From Triops longicaudatus (taxonomy: Eukaryota > Arthropoda > Branchiopoda > Notostraca > Triopsidae), in NCBI GenBank assembly GCA_022885665.1, contig JAGQDJ010000005.1, positions 434,001 to 498,000 on the forward strand: a stretch of DNA of 64,000 nucleotides, in the 5' to 3' direction. Both the position numbers and the translations under genes were made by a program. Below the pieces are notes generated by a model. That model was not told the origin of the DNA and searched no databases. It was given only the letters and a program-made list of their open reading frames with translations. Every line of letters starts with the position of its first letter. Within the stretch, counting starts at the first letter, position 1. Below, piece after piece: positions 1 to 12,337 of this stretch.

Positions 1-189
1 CCTTTTTTTATGAATCACGACGTCTAGTTTTTGAGCGTCAGCAGGTCTTACAGCGCACAAATGTCTGCGGCCCAGGACCGATGAGCGTTTACGTCATGTA
101 TGGAGCCAAGACTACCAAAGTTATTGATTCTATTTCCTCCGCTCTGATAGTCAATTTTATTTCTGAATTTTTGCTCTTTTTTCGGACAG

Positions 190-1676
190 GATACGGCAAT
201 CTGGCACCCAAAACGTCCGAAGGCAAGATTGTGACGATGTTGTACGCTTTACTGGGAATCCCTTTGATGTTGTTATGCTTATCAAATATCGGCACCTTAA
301 TGGCCTCGACGCTGCAATTCGCGTTTGGCAAAATTTGTTGCGATTGCAATTACCACAGACGCCACGACTACGAAGATCCCACCCCGTTTCACCATGAATT
401 TTCCGTCCCTACAGCCCAATCTACCTCACCCATCAGGAAATCCCACCGTAATAGTACCAAGGGACGCGCCAAGCCCCCGTCAGTGCAAGAAGATTTCTCG
501 GATTTTGAGTACGACCACATATGGGAATCTTCTACGTCCTTGGCGAATCAGATGGTTCAGAAAGAAGTGGTAGAGTTATACATTTTGGATCGCCTTGGCT
601 GGGAGGCTAAATCCGTCTTAGCGGAGTGTGCAGAATATGCTTTGGAACATGACGAATCAATGGACAATCAATGTTATGAGTCGACAGCAAGATTAATTGA
701 TAACATCAAAAGCTCAACTAGTGTATTGGTGCCACAGGAACAGCTTAGTAAACAGTACCAGGAATCGTCTTGCCCAAGTGACGATGCCGAAGCAGAGACC
801 AGTGAGCCAGACATGTACCGGCTGCCCATAACAGCCTTTCATACGTCACAACGCAAACAACAAGAATCTAATTCCATCAGCGCGTCTGAAACGGAAACGC
901 CTCTTGGAACTTGGCCGGACGACGCGGCTTCGGAATCAAGTGTGAGTACTTGGAACAGTCGTCACTGGCTCCACAAGGATTCTAGTTCCTCTAAAAGCTT
1001 TCGCAACCGCTTTAAACGCAAAATGAGCCTGCCTGCTGGCGGGTCTCGGCGTTTCAAGTCTTTGAGCAAGAGAACATGTAACAAAAGCCAGCAAACTGAT
1101 GCATGTTTTGGCACCTGGATGGCGTCTGCGGGTATGATGTCTGCTCAAGGGAGCGACACTACCTACCAGAACAACTCTACTTCCGCCTTACCCACGCTAT
1201 TACCACGTGGCAGTAGTAAGCAACCCACCATAATGGAAGGCTTGTATTTCGCATACCACGATCCGTATTTAAGGCAATATTTGCTAAAACCACCTACGCC
1301 TCCTCCTCCGCCTGTGAAAGATGTTGATGTGGTTCCGAAGGACGCGACCCCTCAAGTGCCCGTACCCGTAGTACTGTTTTTGGTCGTGGGTTACATTTGC
1401 GTAGGAGCGTTGGTGTTCTCAGCTTGGGAAGAATGGAGTTTCCTAGACGGGGCTTATTTTAGTTTTATAACTTTGTCCACCATTGGCTTTGGGGATCTTG
1501 TTCCCGGCCACCGTGTGCTAAGTGCTGCCACCCGTGAGGGTCAAACAAAACTGGTCATCTGTTGCTTGTACCTAGTCATTGGCTTAGCGATTATTGCCAT
1601 GTCGTTTAGCCTCGTTCAAAACGAAGTTGTCAGTCGGTGTAAAAAAATTGGCAAAGAATTGGGAATTATTCGCTAA
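190..1676 (+). CDS. Two-pore-domain (K2P/TWiK-type) potassium channel, 3' terminal exon
   Basis: This is the last exon of a K2P channel, a plasma-membrane leak K+ channel subunit with two pore loops. The exon follows a pyrimidine-rich acceptor (AG at 188-189) and begins inside the first selectivity filter (GYGN; the first G of that codon is in the upstream exon). TM2 follows (roughly IVTMLYALLGIPLMLLCLSN), then a loop of over 300 residues rich in Ser and charged residues, then a conserved-looking GLYFAYHDPYLRQYLLKPP stretch with a Pro run. TM3 (VPVVLFLVVGYICVGALVF), the second pore (TLSTIGFGDLVPG) and TM4 (LVICCLYLVIGLAIIAMSF) complete the topology. TAA stop at 1674-1676; 495 residues are visible. 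TM1 and the first pore helix lie left of the window. The family call is firm; the subtype is not resolved. The long TM2-TM3 loop is unusual. Confidence 0.9.
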
Positions 1677-1720
1677 TAAACAACGTTGACATGGTGACGT
1701 TGGATTTCAACATCTTCATA

Positions 1721-1726
1721 AATAAA
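1721..1726 (+). terminator. Poly(A) signal of the K2P channel gene
   Basis: AATAAA lies 45 bases after the stop codon of the channel gene, a normal spacing for a short 3' UTR. The following 130 bases are very AT-rich. Confidence 0.7.
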
Positions 1727-4700
1727 GACTAACACTTGTTCTTGCGTTAAAATGTATAAAGACAATAAAAATTTGATAAAAAATATTAATATAAAAATAT
1801 AAATGAACAAAAATGAAAGAACAAATTCATAAAATTATAAATAAAATTGTACTTAAATTTCCCACAATTATTCGAAATTGAAAGAGACACTTAAGCAGTA
1901 GCCTACATATCAATATCTCAAACATTTTAAACTTAAAATAGACACAATGAGTCAACTCAACGCAAGCAGTTGATAGAAAATAAAAACTGATAAAAAGGCT
2001 TGTAAAATTTACGACAAATGGCACTATAAAACCACCATACGAAATGCGGAATTTCCCCTTCACACTGATAGCATTGTAAAATTGGAAACTTGTAATTTCA
2101 GCATGGTGAATGCGAACGGGAGACGGCGAGGGATAAAAACACGCTATTACGTGCTACGAAGGACACGAGAGAGTGCTCAGCAAAGAATTAGGTTAAGTTG
2201 AAAAGAAGGGCTGACGCATAATAGAATCCCTTGGACTAAACGTGAGGAGAAAAGCTGAAGGCAAGACAGTGAGATTGTCAAAATAGCCGTAGTAAAGAGA
2301 ACCCGCTGACCGGTTCACTCCAACAGGCCGCAAAGCATGTATGCTAGTAAACGGAGCGAGTCAGAGCCAAGCCGAGCCGGACCATCTGCAAACTCGATTG
2401 GCCATTTAGGTCCAAATTTGCGACAGATCTCAACTTACGACACATCCAATACCTTTCTCGCTACGGAAAGTACTTATTTCATCCCTTTCCACCACCTGCA
2501 AAGCCCTTATGCAAATGAGACACACGTCATTCCTCACACCAGTGTAGTAGGCCGCCTCATCCCTTTCTATTTTGAATGGCTGCATTTGTCTTGGCAAACG
2601 ATACCCTTTTCAGTTTCCGCTGACCTTACGAAATGTACCGCACACCCTACATAAGGCGATTGTAGGGTACGGAACAATAGCGTTGTGAAAATTTGATATC
2701 AAAATGGACTAAATTCTAGTGGGGAAAACTAAGAAACTTTTCAGATTAAGATTGAAGAATTTCAAATGCGTGGCCTTATAAGGCTAACAACGCGTATACA
2801 CGAGTTCGAATGCGTGATTCATTCATCTCTGTACAGGAAATTGAACGACAGGAGATGTGATATGGAGGATGCAAGTACGGGATGCAAACCAAAAAGGAAA
2901 AAGAAAGCTGAATTTGTGTACACTTCAAAATACCACAAAAAGGTCTTTTATTTGACCTTTCTCACTCCATAACTATTTTGTTTGCGGTTTGGGCCATAAG
3001 TGCAACTTTTTACCGAGATAAAAGCCGCGCAAGGTTTCGTGAAGAAAGCTGCCGCTGTAAATGCATTTCTTATGGGAATTTTTCCGCTAATGCTCTCTCA
3101 TCGTCAGCTTCTTTGGATCTTTTCCGTTTTGATTTTTTGTTTGTCGGGGTAGATGACTTGATCCTCAAGCTTGCCACTCGTTTCTAAGAAACGCTACAAA
3201 AAGGGCCAAGTTTGGTGTTTACGATGACTTGCACTTGCGAGGAATATTGCACATAATCACCGTTGTACGGCATAAAAAAACAACAACAACTAACCTTCAG
3301 TGCAATTAAAACCAAAAACAAATCCTGCCATATCTGGCAACTTTAAAATGAATGTAAACCACAACAAAATTAATAAAGAAGTAAATATTTTGTAAACAAG
3401 CAAAAAATTACGACAATGCACTGAAAATTTATAAGGAAGTTACAACTTGATGTATTGCTAGCAAAGTTTTTAATGGGACTAAGCTACATGCGCAAAAAAG
3501 TATTTTTAATTAGAATTTCACAGGAAATTGAGAATCGAACTGAAACGAAGTTGAGAGGAAATCTTTTGTTACATTTCTTACGCGATATAAGATCAGATTT
3601 GAGTAAATTACGCAATTTTAAGCCAAACTTAGGGCGTAAAATGTTTTGAGCGACTACTTATATTGTACAGTATATTAATAAAAAATAGACAATCCAATAT
3701 TTGACATCTGATAATTGGCGAATTGTAGGTCACACAGTCCTTCTAAGCCCGTTGGTACAATTCAATTAGTTTACTATCAATAAATCATTCTTGGTACCCT
3801 TGACGCGAGTTTTAAACTAACACCACTCTCATAAATCCGGTCCGCCAACGCGCCTGGTTTGGCAAAAGTGTCTTTCTTACGGGTTCGATTCGTCTTGTCG
3901 CTCCTTACATTGGTCTCTCTGCTTCTCTTTAGGGTATCTTGCCTTCTTTTTCTTCTTCTATTCTGCAATCATCCTTGGCAGCAGAAACCTAAGCCACCAT
4001 ATTTGTGATCATCTTTCGTCTCCACCTCGTCTTTTCCCCGTAACTCCAATCCTGCTGGTCACCTTACTTGGACACGCCATCTGATTATTAACAACCTGGG
4101 CAGAAAAGGTATTCTCCACTGAGCTCCTTTTTGCCCACACCAACTGGTTGCTGCCAAAACTTGGCTCTAATTGTCCATGACCCATCCCTCACGTGGGCGA
4201 ATATACTGGGGAAGAACAAAACGCAAAAAGTACAATAAAAAAGCTGAGAAATACCCCAAAAGGTTTCTACAAACTTGTACTGGTTTCCTTGAGCACTGAA
4301 CTGAGTCTGCACATGTTATCTCTTAACTTCTTCCAACTCATGCAGCGCTGCAAACATGAATTCCACCACTGGGACAACACCCTGTAAAAGTTCTACCAGT
4401 ACCATTTTCCTATGAGTATTTAACACAATACCATATATAAAAAGACAATAAAGTAGAAAAAATATTACACATCTGTGGTACTTTCTTACACACTGAATAA
4501 TGTATTTGTAGCTATTTCTCAGTCTACTGGGAAATTTTTAGAGCTATTGAAAAATGTTCTCCAATTCGGGACAAGATTACAACTCCATTGCACCGTATCA
4601 GCTTCTTTTGAACTTTTAAGACTACTTCTAAAAGTAGGTAAAAAGCGTCGACTAGGGGTGAACTCTAATAAAGCAACTTTTCAATATTTATAATTATGCC

Positions 4701-7700
4701 ATGGCGTATAATTAAGTCTCTACATAGTTTTGACAGCTTCTTCTAAACAATTGAAATTAAATCAGGGCGAATTCCCCGTTTGGGACAAAGTCAGTGCAAA
4801 TTCTTGTTGCCGCGTACCAGTTTCTTACGAGCGTTCATCACTCAGAGCTTTGATTTGCAACTTTTTGGAGGGATTGGGTTATAGGGTGGGAGGAGGGATC
4901 AAAAGGCACGCTTACTGACCCCTCCTCCTTCGTTTTAGTATCTTTTAACAGGTATTGTAGTGCAGAGGAGTCTCGGGCTGGAGGAGAAACCCCCAGCAAC
5001 ACATCCACCAGCGAGACGGGAGTCACCTTCGCTGGTAGAAAGTTGGTGTCCAAGCACCGCACACATACACACAACACCAACACCGGGTATCTGCATCTGG
5101 GTGTCTGAGAAACCGTCCTCAGTTTTGAAGGAGCTCCCGCGGACAAAACGCGGTAGGGCAATTATTGAAGACAAGTTGCGCTTTCGTCGTATAACGTACA
5201 CGATACGCATTTAGCTTCAATTCCCTAGCAACTTTGGAAATTGTTCGTTTTTGTACCACATTGAGAAACACTGGTGAGAGTTGTTGGTTCAGTGCTAACC
5301 AAACCAAGCAACCAGTGCTGGTAGAGAACGGCATTTTAGATTTGGAAAAATCTACTCAAGTGGTGGAAGTTGTAAACATTCCTTGACACAGTGACCGGAA
5401 CTCGTAATTGGCAAGTAAGTTGGTTTTTCGGTCTTATCAATAGAAACTGTAGCGAGTTTGCGTTGAACGGACGTATATTCTCAAATTTAGCCGGGAGAAG
5501 GTTGAAAGGCAAAACTTAGCAAGAACCCAAGGAGGGGTGGGTGATGATAAGGCGCATGGGAGACCTTTCAAGTGTTGATAGTTTTTTTTTTTCTTGAACA
5601 TTAAAAAAGAGCGGGAAAAGCCCATAACGGAGGTGTAAAAGCAAAACTGGTATGAAATATTACACGGAAAGTGTTCTTTAAATGTAATTAGGACTAATTT
5701 TGAAAAATTCGTGTGTGGAATATTCAACGTGAGTATTTGGTTTGCTTTAACGAGGCAAGGAGTTTGTACTTGTAAATCCTTAATTACTCTCTCACGTAGC
5801 AGCAAGTGGTCAAGTGTGCTATCCCAAAAGGCGATAAAATTTCACCACACGTTCTTGGCTCCTTCTTAATTTTTAGTTTACTTTTTTGGAAGTGCCACGA
5901 AGTGTTTTGCAGATAGCAGTCAGATTTTCTCTTGCTAGTATTAAGAATGCATAACTAGAGGATATTTCCTGTACGTTTTTCTGAAGGATATGTGAAATTT
6001 TGGTAATCTTTTCTGGAGAGAAGTATTATGTAGAAAGTAGAATCAACAGAGTGAGCAAAAAGGAGTTAGTACGTTGTTGGGGGACATCGAAAGCTGTCAG
6101 AACTAATATGAAACTTTTGTGTTTTCCTACCAGAATATTGGAAGGATCTAACTGGCATTGAGAAAAAAGGGAAGGAATTTTTGGCCATGGGGCGATGCTT
6201 AACTATGTCAAAAAGTGCGAAGAGCGTTTTATGACCATATTGTTCGTTTTCGTTGAGGGTTTTGTCAGCCAGGGACAAAGGAAAATTACAAGACTTGTGC
6301 AACATCCGTTGTAAAAGGATGATGCAGCAAAATTATGCCAGGATTCAGAATCGGACCTTTAAAAGGGGAAATTGGGCATTAATGTATTCGTTACGAAGTG
6401 CCTCGTTTTGGCGGATTTCTGATATTGTTTCGTAAAGCTTAGGTTATTTTCGTAGCAGTTTACTCCGTAATTGAGAGTGTAACTATCGTGAATCACCTTT
6501 AAAGGGAAGTATAATTTTCCGTTAAGAGACAACATGTTCTTTTTCTTGGTAGTTTGGTGTGTTCATAAACGAAACAAAAGAATATACAATTGGAAACTTA
6601 GGTTCTGTTTCAAAAGTCTGTGTAAAATGGGCAAAAATAACTTCAGTTGTCAAATCGATTTTGAAAGAGAGGAAATGGTGTTCAGTGAGTAGCGTGGGGA
6701 AGTTTCGTGTTAAATAAGTTGAAATCGTTACAAAATAGGATTGACAGGCTTAACAGTGTGAGGTTTAAGTAATGCTAACGCCTTCGATTGTCGCAGTCGG
6801 TTTGGTTTAGTGATGAAAAAAAGTGATGGATGAGTTTAAAGAGCCAGAAACTAACATCGTCCACACCTTCTTTTCACATAGTAGAATAAGGACTTGGAAA
6901 TTTTTCAACGGTGTATTATGTATGTGTGTACAGTACACAAGCCAGTGCATGGAGATATGGGACGGAGAGAACCGGTTAAAAAGTCCCTCGAAAAAGGAAA
7001 AGACGTTTTTGGTGTGACTCATTCTCGAGTTGCCCATATAAGGACTCGCACTTTCCACGAGCTTTAGGTATTGCTTCAGCATCACAGAATACTATAGAGT
7101 TCTCTTTTTCGTCTCAGAAGGCCACCAACCCTCAGTCTGGGACTTCTAAATCCCTTCAACAATGCATGATAAAACGGTACTTCAGGACCTATAGTATAGG
7201 AAATAGGATTACCGTGCGACGATTGACTACGGTAGAAAATGTTTAACATTCTTAATTTTTCCTTTGTTAGTATTCTAATACGAATGAATCCTTATATTAG
7301 TAGTTAAAAAATGCATACTACTTAATAATGATACCATAAACTATCTCTAGTGAAGGACTAACCATATTGCATTGCGGTGCACTTGCGATGCGGACAGTTT
7401 GTGTTCCATTTTGTACAATACTCAACCGCGCCCTTATAGTCTCACTATTGGGTACTTGGTAGTGATGTCACAAATATTCTGGGATCAAATTAGAGACGAG
7501 CAAGCTGTTTGTAACCATTCAGATAGCTTGGTTAACCAATAGAATGTATTTTCGTTGTTGGGTATTAAACAACAGCAAACAAACCAACGAAATACCCGAA
7601 GACTATAGGATAAAAGCGTTGGGGCGCAACATAGTCCAATCGTCCGCGTTTGCGTTTCTTTCTTTAAGATTCGGTTGACATTCTCAATTTGCCCCCCAAC

Positions 7701-10700
7701 CCCGGATTACGCGTTTTCACCGCAACGCGGTTTGTGCCGTGTCGACGATTGACATAATTGGTTCACGGACGCATAGCAATAGATCTAAAAAATTTCATTA
7801 GGCTAGCGACGTATGTAAATATGTGTCTGAATGCTGCGCTGAAAAATGCTATATAGCATGTTCAGAATTAAAAATCAGTCGTTTAGTGCAAATGTTTCAT
7901 GTAAGGCTCTCCCAGGCCAGGTCGAGGCCATACTTGACTTACCGGTCCGTTATAGTATCTATATCTGGTCCGTGCTCCAGAAAAACTAGCGTAGAAATGG
8001 GAAGAAGGGCAAAGCGTATGCGTTTACCATACATCATTGTTGATTGTGACGATGGGTGGCTTGTCCTGCCAGCCTCAGGGACGTTTTAGGAACGTATTGC
8101 CGTTGGAGCTACTCATTTTGTGTAACTAGTTCCACGAGTTATAGGGGAGTCGAGGGTTAATTAGCCTAACAAATTCGCCCACATTCCTGAGAAGGGGAGA
8201 ATTCGTTTCAACATTGTCAAGCGACATATTGCGTTGATTTTTTGCCCAAGGGACAAAAATATGTCTCGTTTTTTGAGAATAAATTCTTCGTCTAAAACTG
8301 TGATGCAATGAACCACTTATGGCGTAAGCGTTCAAACTCGGTGTAAAACTTGGATAAATGTTGTTGTAGGAAACCTTGTGAAACACATATGTGAAATTCT
8401 GAGAATGGGAGTTAACTGTTCACGATACTCGAAAAATAGAGCTAAACACTATAATAAACTTGTGTGCCGTTCCCTTTACTGTACCTGTGTGCTAGGCATA
8501 CAAATGTTTGCCCTTACTTCACCTTCGAATCCGTGGTCCTATAGTTGGTGTTTCACTGTGTTTCGTTCGAGAACGCCAAAGCTATGAATAATTGGTGTGC
8601 AATTTGTTCGCTGTAAAAATTGGATGAATTCCTCAGCTTAACATACAACTACTGTATGTTGAGTGTCTGTCAAGACGGGGGATAAATCATGGCTCCCTTT
8701 CTGTAAACATTGATGGATCTTCTCGTGTGTACCCGTAAGTCTTCTTTAGTCTAGTCTACACGAAAGATAATGAGAATCGTCAAAATCAGTCGCAGTAGTT
8801 GTATTCAAATCTCCCACTGTGTAGGCTCCCAATCCGAACAACACGAAACAAGCCAGAGAGGTAGAAAGTTTATCTCACTAACATATGACCTTTTGTGGTG
8901 AACGTAAACCTCAATTTATGCACGATACTTGTGACAAAAATGGCATTCTGAAGAATATCTTGCACATCAGTTTTCTCCTTCGCTTCCTCTCATAATAGTT
9001 ATTGTCAAAATTTGATCCCTAATGGTGGTTTCGAAGAGAGTAAACAAAGTTAACTCCGCGGTGGTTCCAAACATAGTCAAAGTTTGTGCGTGTGAAAGAA
9101 GCTTAAGAGCTCTTACAATCAGTCGTCTCTTCACATGCCATTTCCATATGTGGTGCACCGTCCCATGAACAGAGATGAAAATCGGCTTTCAGGGTGGGTT
9201 CCGAGCATCTACAACTGAATATTATTCACTGTAAACAATTCTGAGAACGAACAACATAGCACGAACAATAAATTCCCAAGGAAATATACTATTATTGCAA
9301 TACAATAGCGGAGGTTACATCCCTCAAGCCTAAGAGTTTTGTTCGTTGTCAGCAATTGAGAGCTTGGACGTCTCGCACGTCAGTTCATCAAATCGACGGA
9401 TACAAAATGCATGCCGTAGTAAATTCCACGATTAAATTTACGTGTCATTAGAATAAAAAAATATATATTTTGTAACTTACGGCGTTGCTTGGAGCAAGTC
9501 TGTTGCGTTCAAGAAGGTTCAAATACTGTCAGCATATCATCCTCGGTAGATGTGCTTCAGATATAGGTAGGAAACTTCGTTGGACGGCTGACAGTAGGAC
9601 TTAGCTCTAAAAAGTGGTATTTAACTATAAGTAGCTAATCTTCTAATCATTAAATAACCGTCCTATTAACATCGTAATGTCACAGACGAACACATCGAGA
9701 AACTTTAAGATCGGCACTGCCTAAAAACTTCTTACTGTAAGGAAAACACAAGTTCTGAAGATCCTAAAAAAGCTTTCAAGAGCTCATCGCTGTGAAAGTT
9801 GTCCTTTATTCATTTTTTTTAACAAGCCCAAGAGTGTGATTCTGTAAGTTTTCGTAGTTCAAAAGTGGCCTGCTTGTATTGGGTGCTTTTGAGTTGTATT
9901 GGGGAACTTTGCATTCTGACTACAGTGCTTTATGCATAATTCTTGCAGCCCAGCGTCTTTATTTCTATATCGGTGACTAAATTACTGGAAAACGATTCGT
10001 TCAAATTTGAATAAGTTTTCAGAGTCTTCTCCTTTAAAAAAAAAAAAAAAATAACGGCGGCTCACAGTATAGACAAGCCTTTTGGGGCGTTTTATCAGCC
10101 TTCTGCTATTATCGTTCAGTGCTCTGTTGTATCCGCCGTTCTAGGAATTTATAATGTATATTTTGTTCCAGATTTGAGCCCATGATTTTTATTGACATGG
10201 GCAGGTTAAGAGCAGGATTTGCCTACTCTGTAGAACAGTTTGAAAGGGCCGACTGCTTTTTCTAGCAGTCACTGTCATGTCTTGTCTGCAATGACTATAA
10301 CGCAAGTTGATAAAATAAAACGTACGACAGTAATTTTCCATGAGGTTAAGTTAACCATGATAGCAACGACCTAACATATACTAAAGTCCGGTAGACACTA
10401 AACGTGTCTGTGTTTGGACTACTGTCTCTTGTGTACAACGATCTTGCTACGTCGCATTGGCCCTGGCAGTACTGTCAAATACCGGCTTGACCATGTAAAG
10501 TCCGACATTTATCGCGATGACCATATCGAGTAATGAAAAGTGTTCATTCGCGAATTGCATGCTAAATTTTCCTTGTTGAGTCAAAAACAGCAAAGAATTG
10601 GCATTAATTCATGCAAAAAGAGGAACTAAAATTTCATAGACGGGCAAAATAGGTTGAAATGAAATGCAACAAGTTGTTGACGAAAAAAGTTTCGATATAT

Positions 10701-12188
10701 ATGGTATTCCAGTGTTGACCCGATGAGTAATTCTTTCCATGCCAAGTAAGGAAATCCAAGAAACTTTGCTGCCCTGGTTTTTCGTCTTGGTCCAAGGCCG
10801 ACTTACTTTCACAATCCGCCAAACCGGTGCGTTAATTTATGGAGTTTTATCAAACTTTTAATCTCGCTTCGCTACAAAGTCTACAGCCAAAAAGCTTCAA
10901 TTCCTAAATATTTTTTTTCGTCTTTTTTATATATTTACCAAAGTTTGAACGGCCCAAATCGTCTCAGTCTTATTCCTTCAAAAATGTTTACACATAATAA
11001 TCGTACTTTATAAGGTAAATTAACCATTAACACATTGTACGTACTTGGATTTCCATTTCGTTAATACCCATATAGTATTTTATATTTCGAGTGGGTTTTA
11101 ATAATCCAAAATTGCCTGATAAGATCTGAATGTTTCCCCGTTCTCCACCTTGTAGTTTTTGTCTTGTAACTTTCTAGACCTCTCGACATTGACATTCAAA
11201 CTTAAGTGCTTGTAAAATCCAAGTGTTGCCATATGCGATGTTGTGTACTGATCGTTTCAACTGGAGGATGTTGATCGATTTTGTTATTTCTTTTATTGCC
11301 TCTTTTAAGTTCGTAAAGTTTTTCCCGCTCATTAGTATTGCAACTATTTGTTCTGTTTTGGAGGTGTATTATTTGAACTACCGATTAAATCCGAGCATTA
11401 TCAACTGCAGTGCTGCGTATTGCTTGTGCCACTTGTACGATATTGTGACTTTGAATCCGGAACGTGCTTCAAGTGCTGTTTTCCTTTTTTTCAACGCTTT
11501 CTCACTAGCAGAGTGAAGGATCTGCCACCGGATTGCACAGCTTATTAATTCTTTAGCACAGAAAAGGAATTATTTTCATTCTGACTCTTCGAGTACGTTT
11601 GGGGTCTTCGTGAGCTCATTTTACGCGTTCACTTTTTGCCCATGCAAGATGGGAAATTGTTATTCTTTACGCAATTTTTCGCCCCGTTTCTTTTTACGCT
11701 TCGCTGGGCAAATTCCCGTATCCATCCACGCTTCCTTTTTTGTTCAGACCAAACAGAAAGAAAGAAGAACAGCGTCTCAAGCATCAAACTTCCTGCAGCT
11801 CGCGTCACTCGATCTCACGTGCTATGCAAAGGAGAACGAGCAAATGAGAAAGACCCAATCTCAGTGTAAAAAGCCAAGTGGCACGGTCACTCGTCTCTCA
11901 ACTCTCGACATATGACATCCATGTTCGTTCTCAGCACCAAGCACATACAGAAACAGAGAGCAGGAAAGCGAGAGTTTGCTGTTCTGGTCATTACGCTTTT
12001 TTAGATTCATTCCAGTGCAAATGTAGCGAAGCACCATGCTAAAACTTTCACTTGTACCTCGAATTTTCCTTTCGTTAGATGTGAAACAATGAAACGAGTT
12101 GTGTGTGATAGTGATTACATCGCCATTTTAATGTACCCCAGCTAATCAAGCCGACTTATCAACTGTTGATAGTTGTTTTTGTGTGCAG
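1727..12188. other. 10.5-kb non-coding interval (upstream region / 5' UTR intron of the smoothelin-like gene)
   Basis: Only short random open frames occur here, with no recognisable domain, codon bias or paired splice sites. A relatively GC-rich patch sits near 4.93-5.16 kb and a 16-base A run at 10036-10051. Because the first coding exon of the smoothelin-like gene begins at a splice acceptor (AG 12187-12188), at least one untranslated first exon and promoter should lie in or left of this stretch. I could not place them. Confidence 0.6.
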
Positions 12189-12205
12189 TGGAACTCACTG
12201 AAACT

Positions 12206-12337
12206 ATGTCTCGTATTGTAGATGTCAATACGCGCGACGTAATGACGTCGTCAAACCCTGCGTCAGGAGATTTGGGCCAGGAACTCGAGAAGGTTGATAT
12301 CGATCTTATCACCGACGAAGATCATCTCCGAAAATTG
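12206..12337 (+). CDS. SMTN: Smoothelin-like gene, first coding exon (first half of smoothelin domain 1)
   Basis: This exon encodes 44 residues starting MSRIVDVNTRD and ending in ITDEDHLRKL, the N-terminal half of a smoothelin domain. The donor is GTAAAA after TTG, phase 0. A splice acceptor (ttgtgtgcag) ends at 12188, leaving a 17-base untranslated stretch (12189-12205) before the ATG, so the mRNA has upstream exon(s). The frame is open through those 17 bases, so a more upstream start cannot be fully excluded. Confidence 0.8.

Noticed and set aside
1..189. In-frame open sequence before the K2P exon, including a charged YESRRLVFERQQVLQ stretch
   Set aside because: It lacks the pore-helix residues that must precede GYGN and is followed by a strong acceptor at 189, so it is treated as intron. 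A coding piece at the extreme left edge cannot be excluded.
4838..5210. Overlapping open frames on both strands in a GC-richer patch
   Set aside because: No domain, no splice partners and equal openness on both strands, typical of chance in higher-GC sequence.
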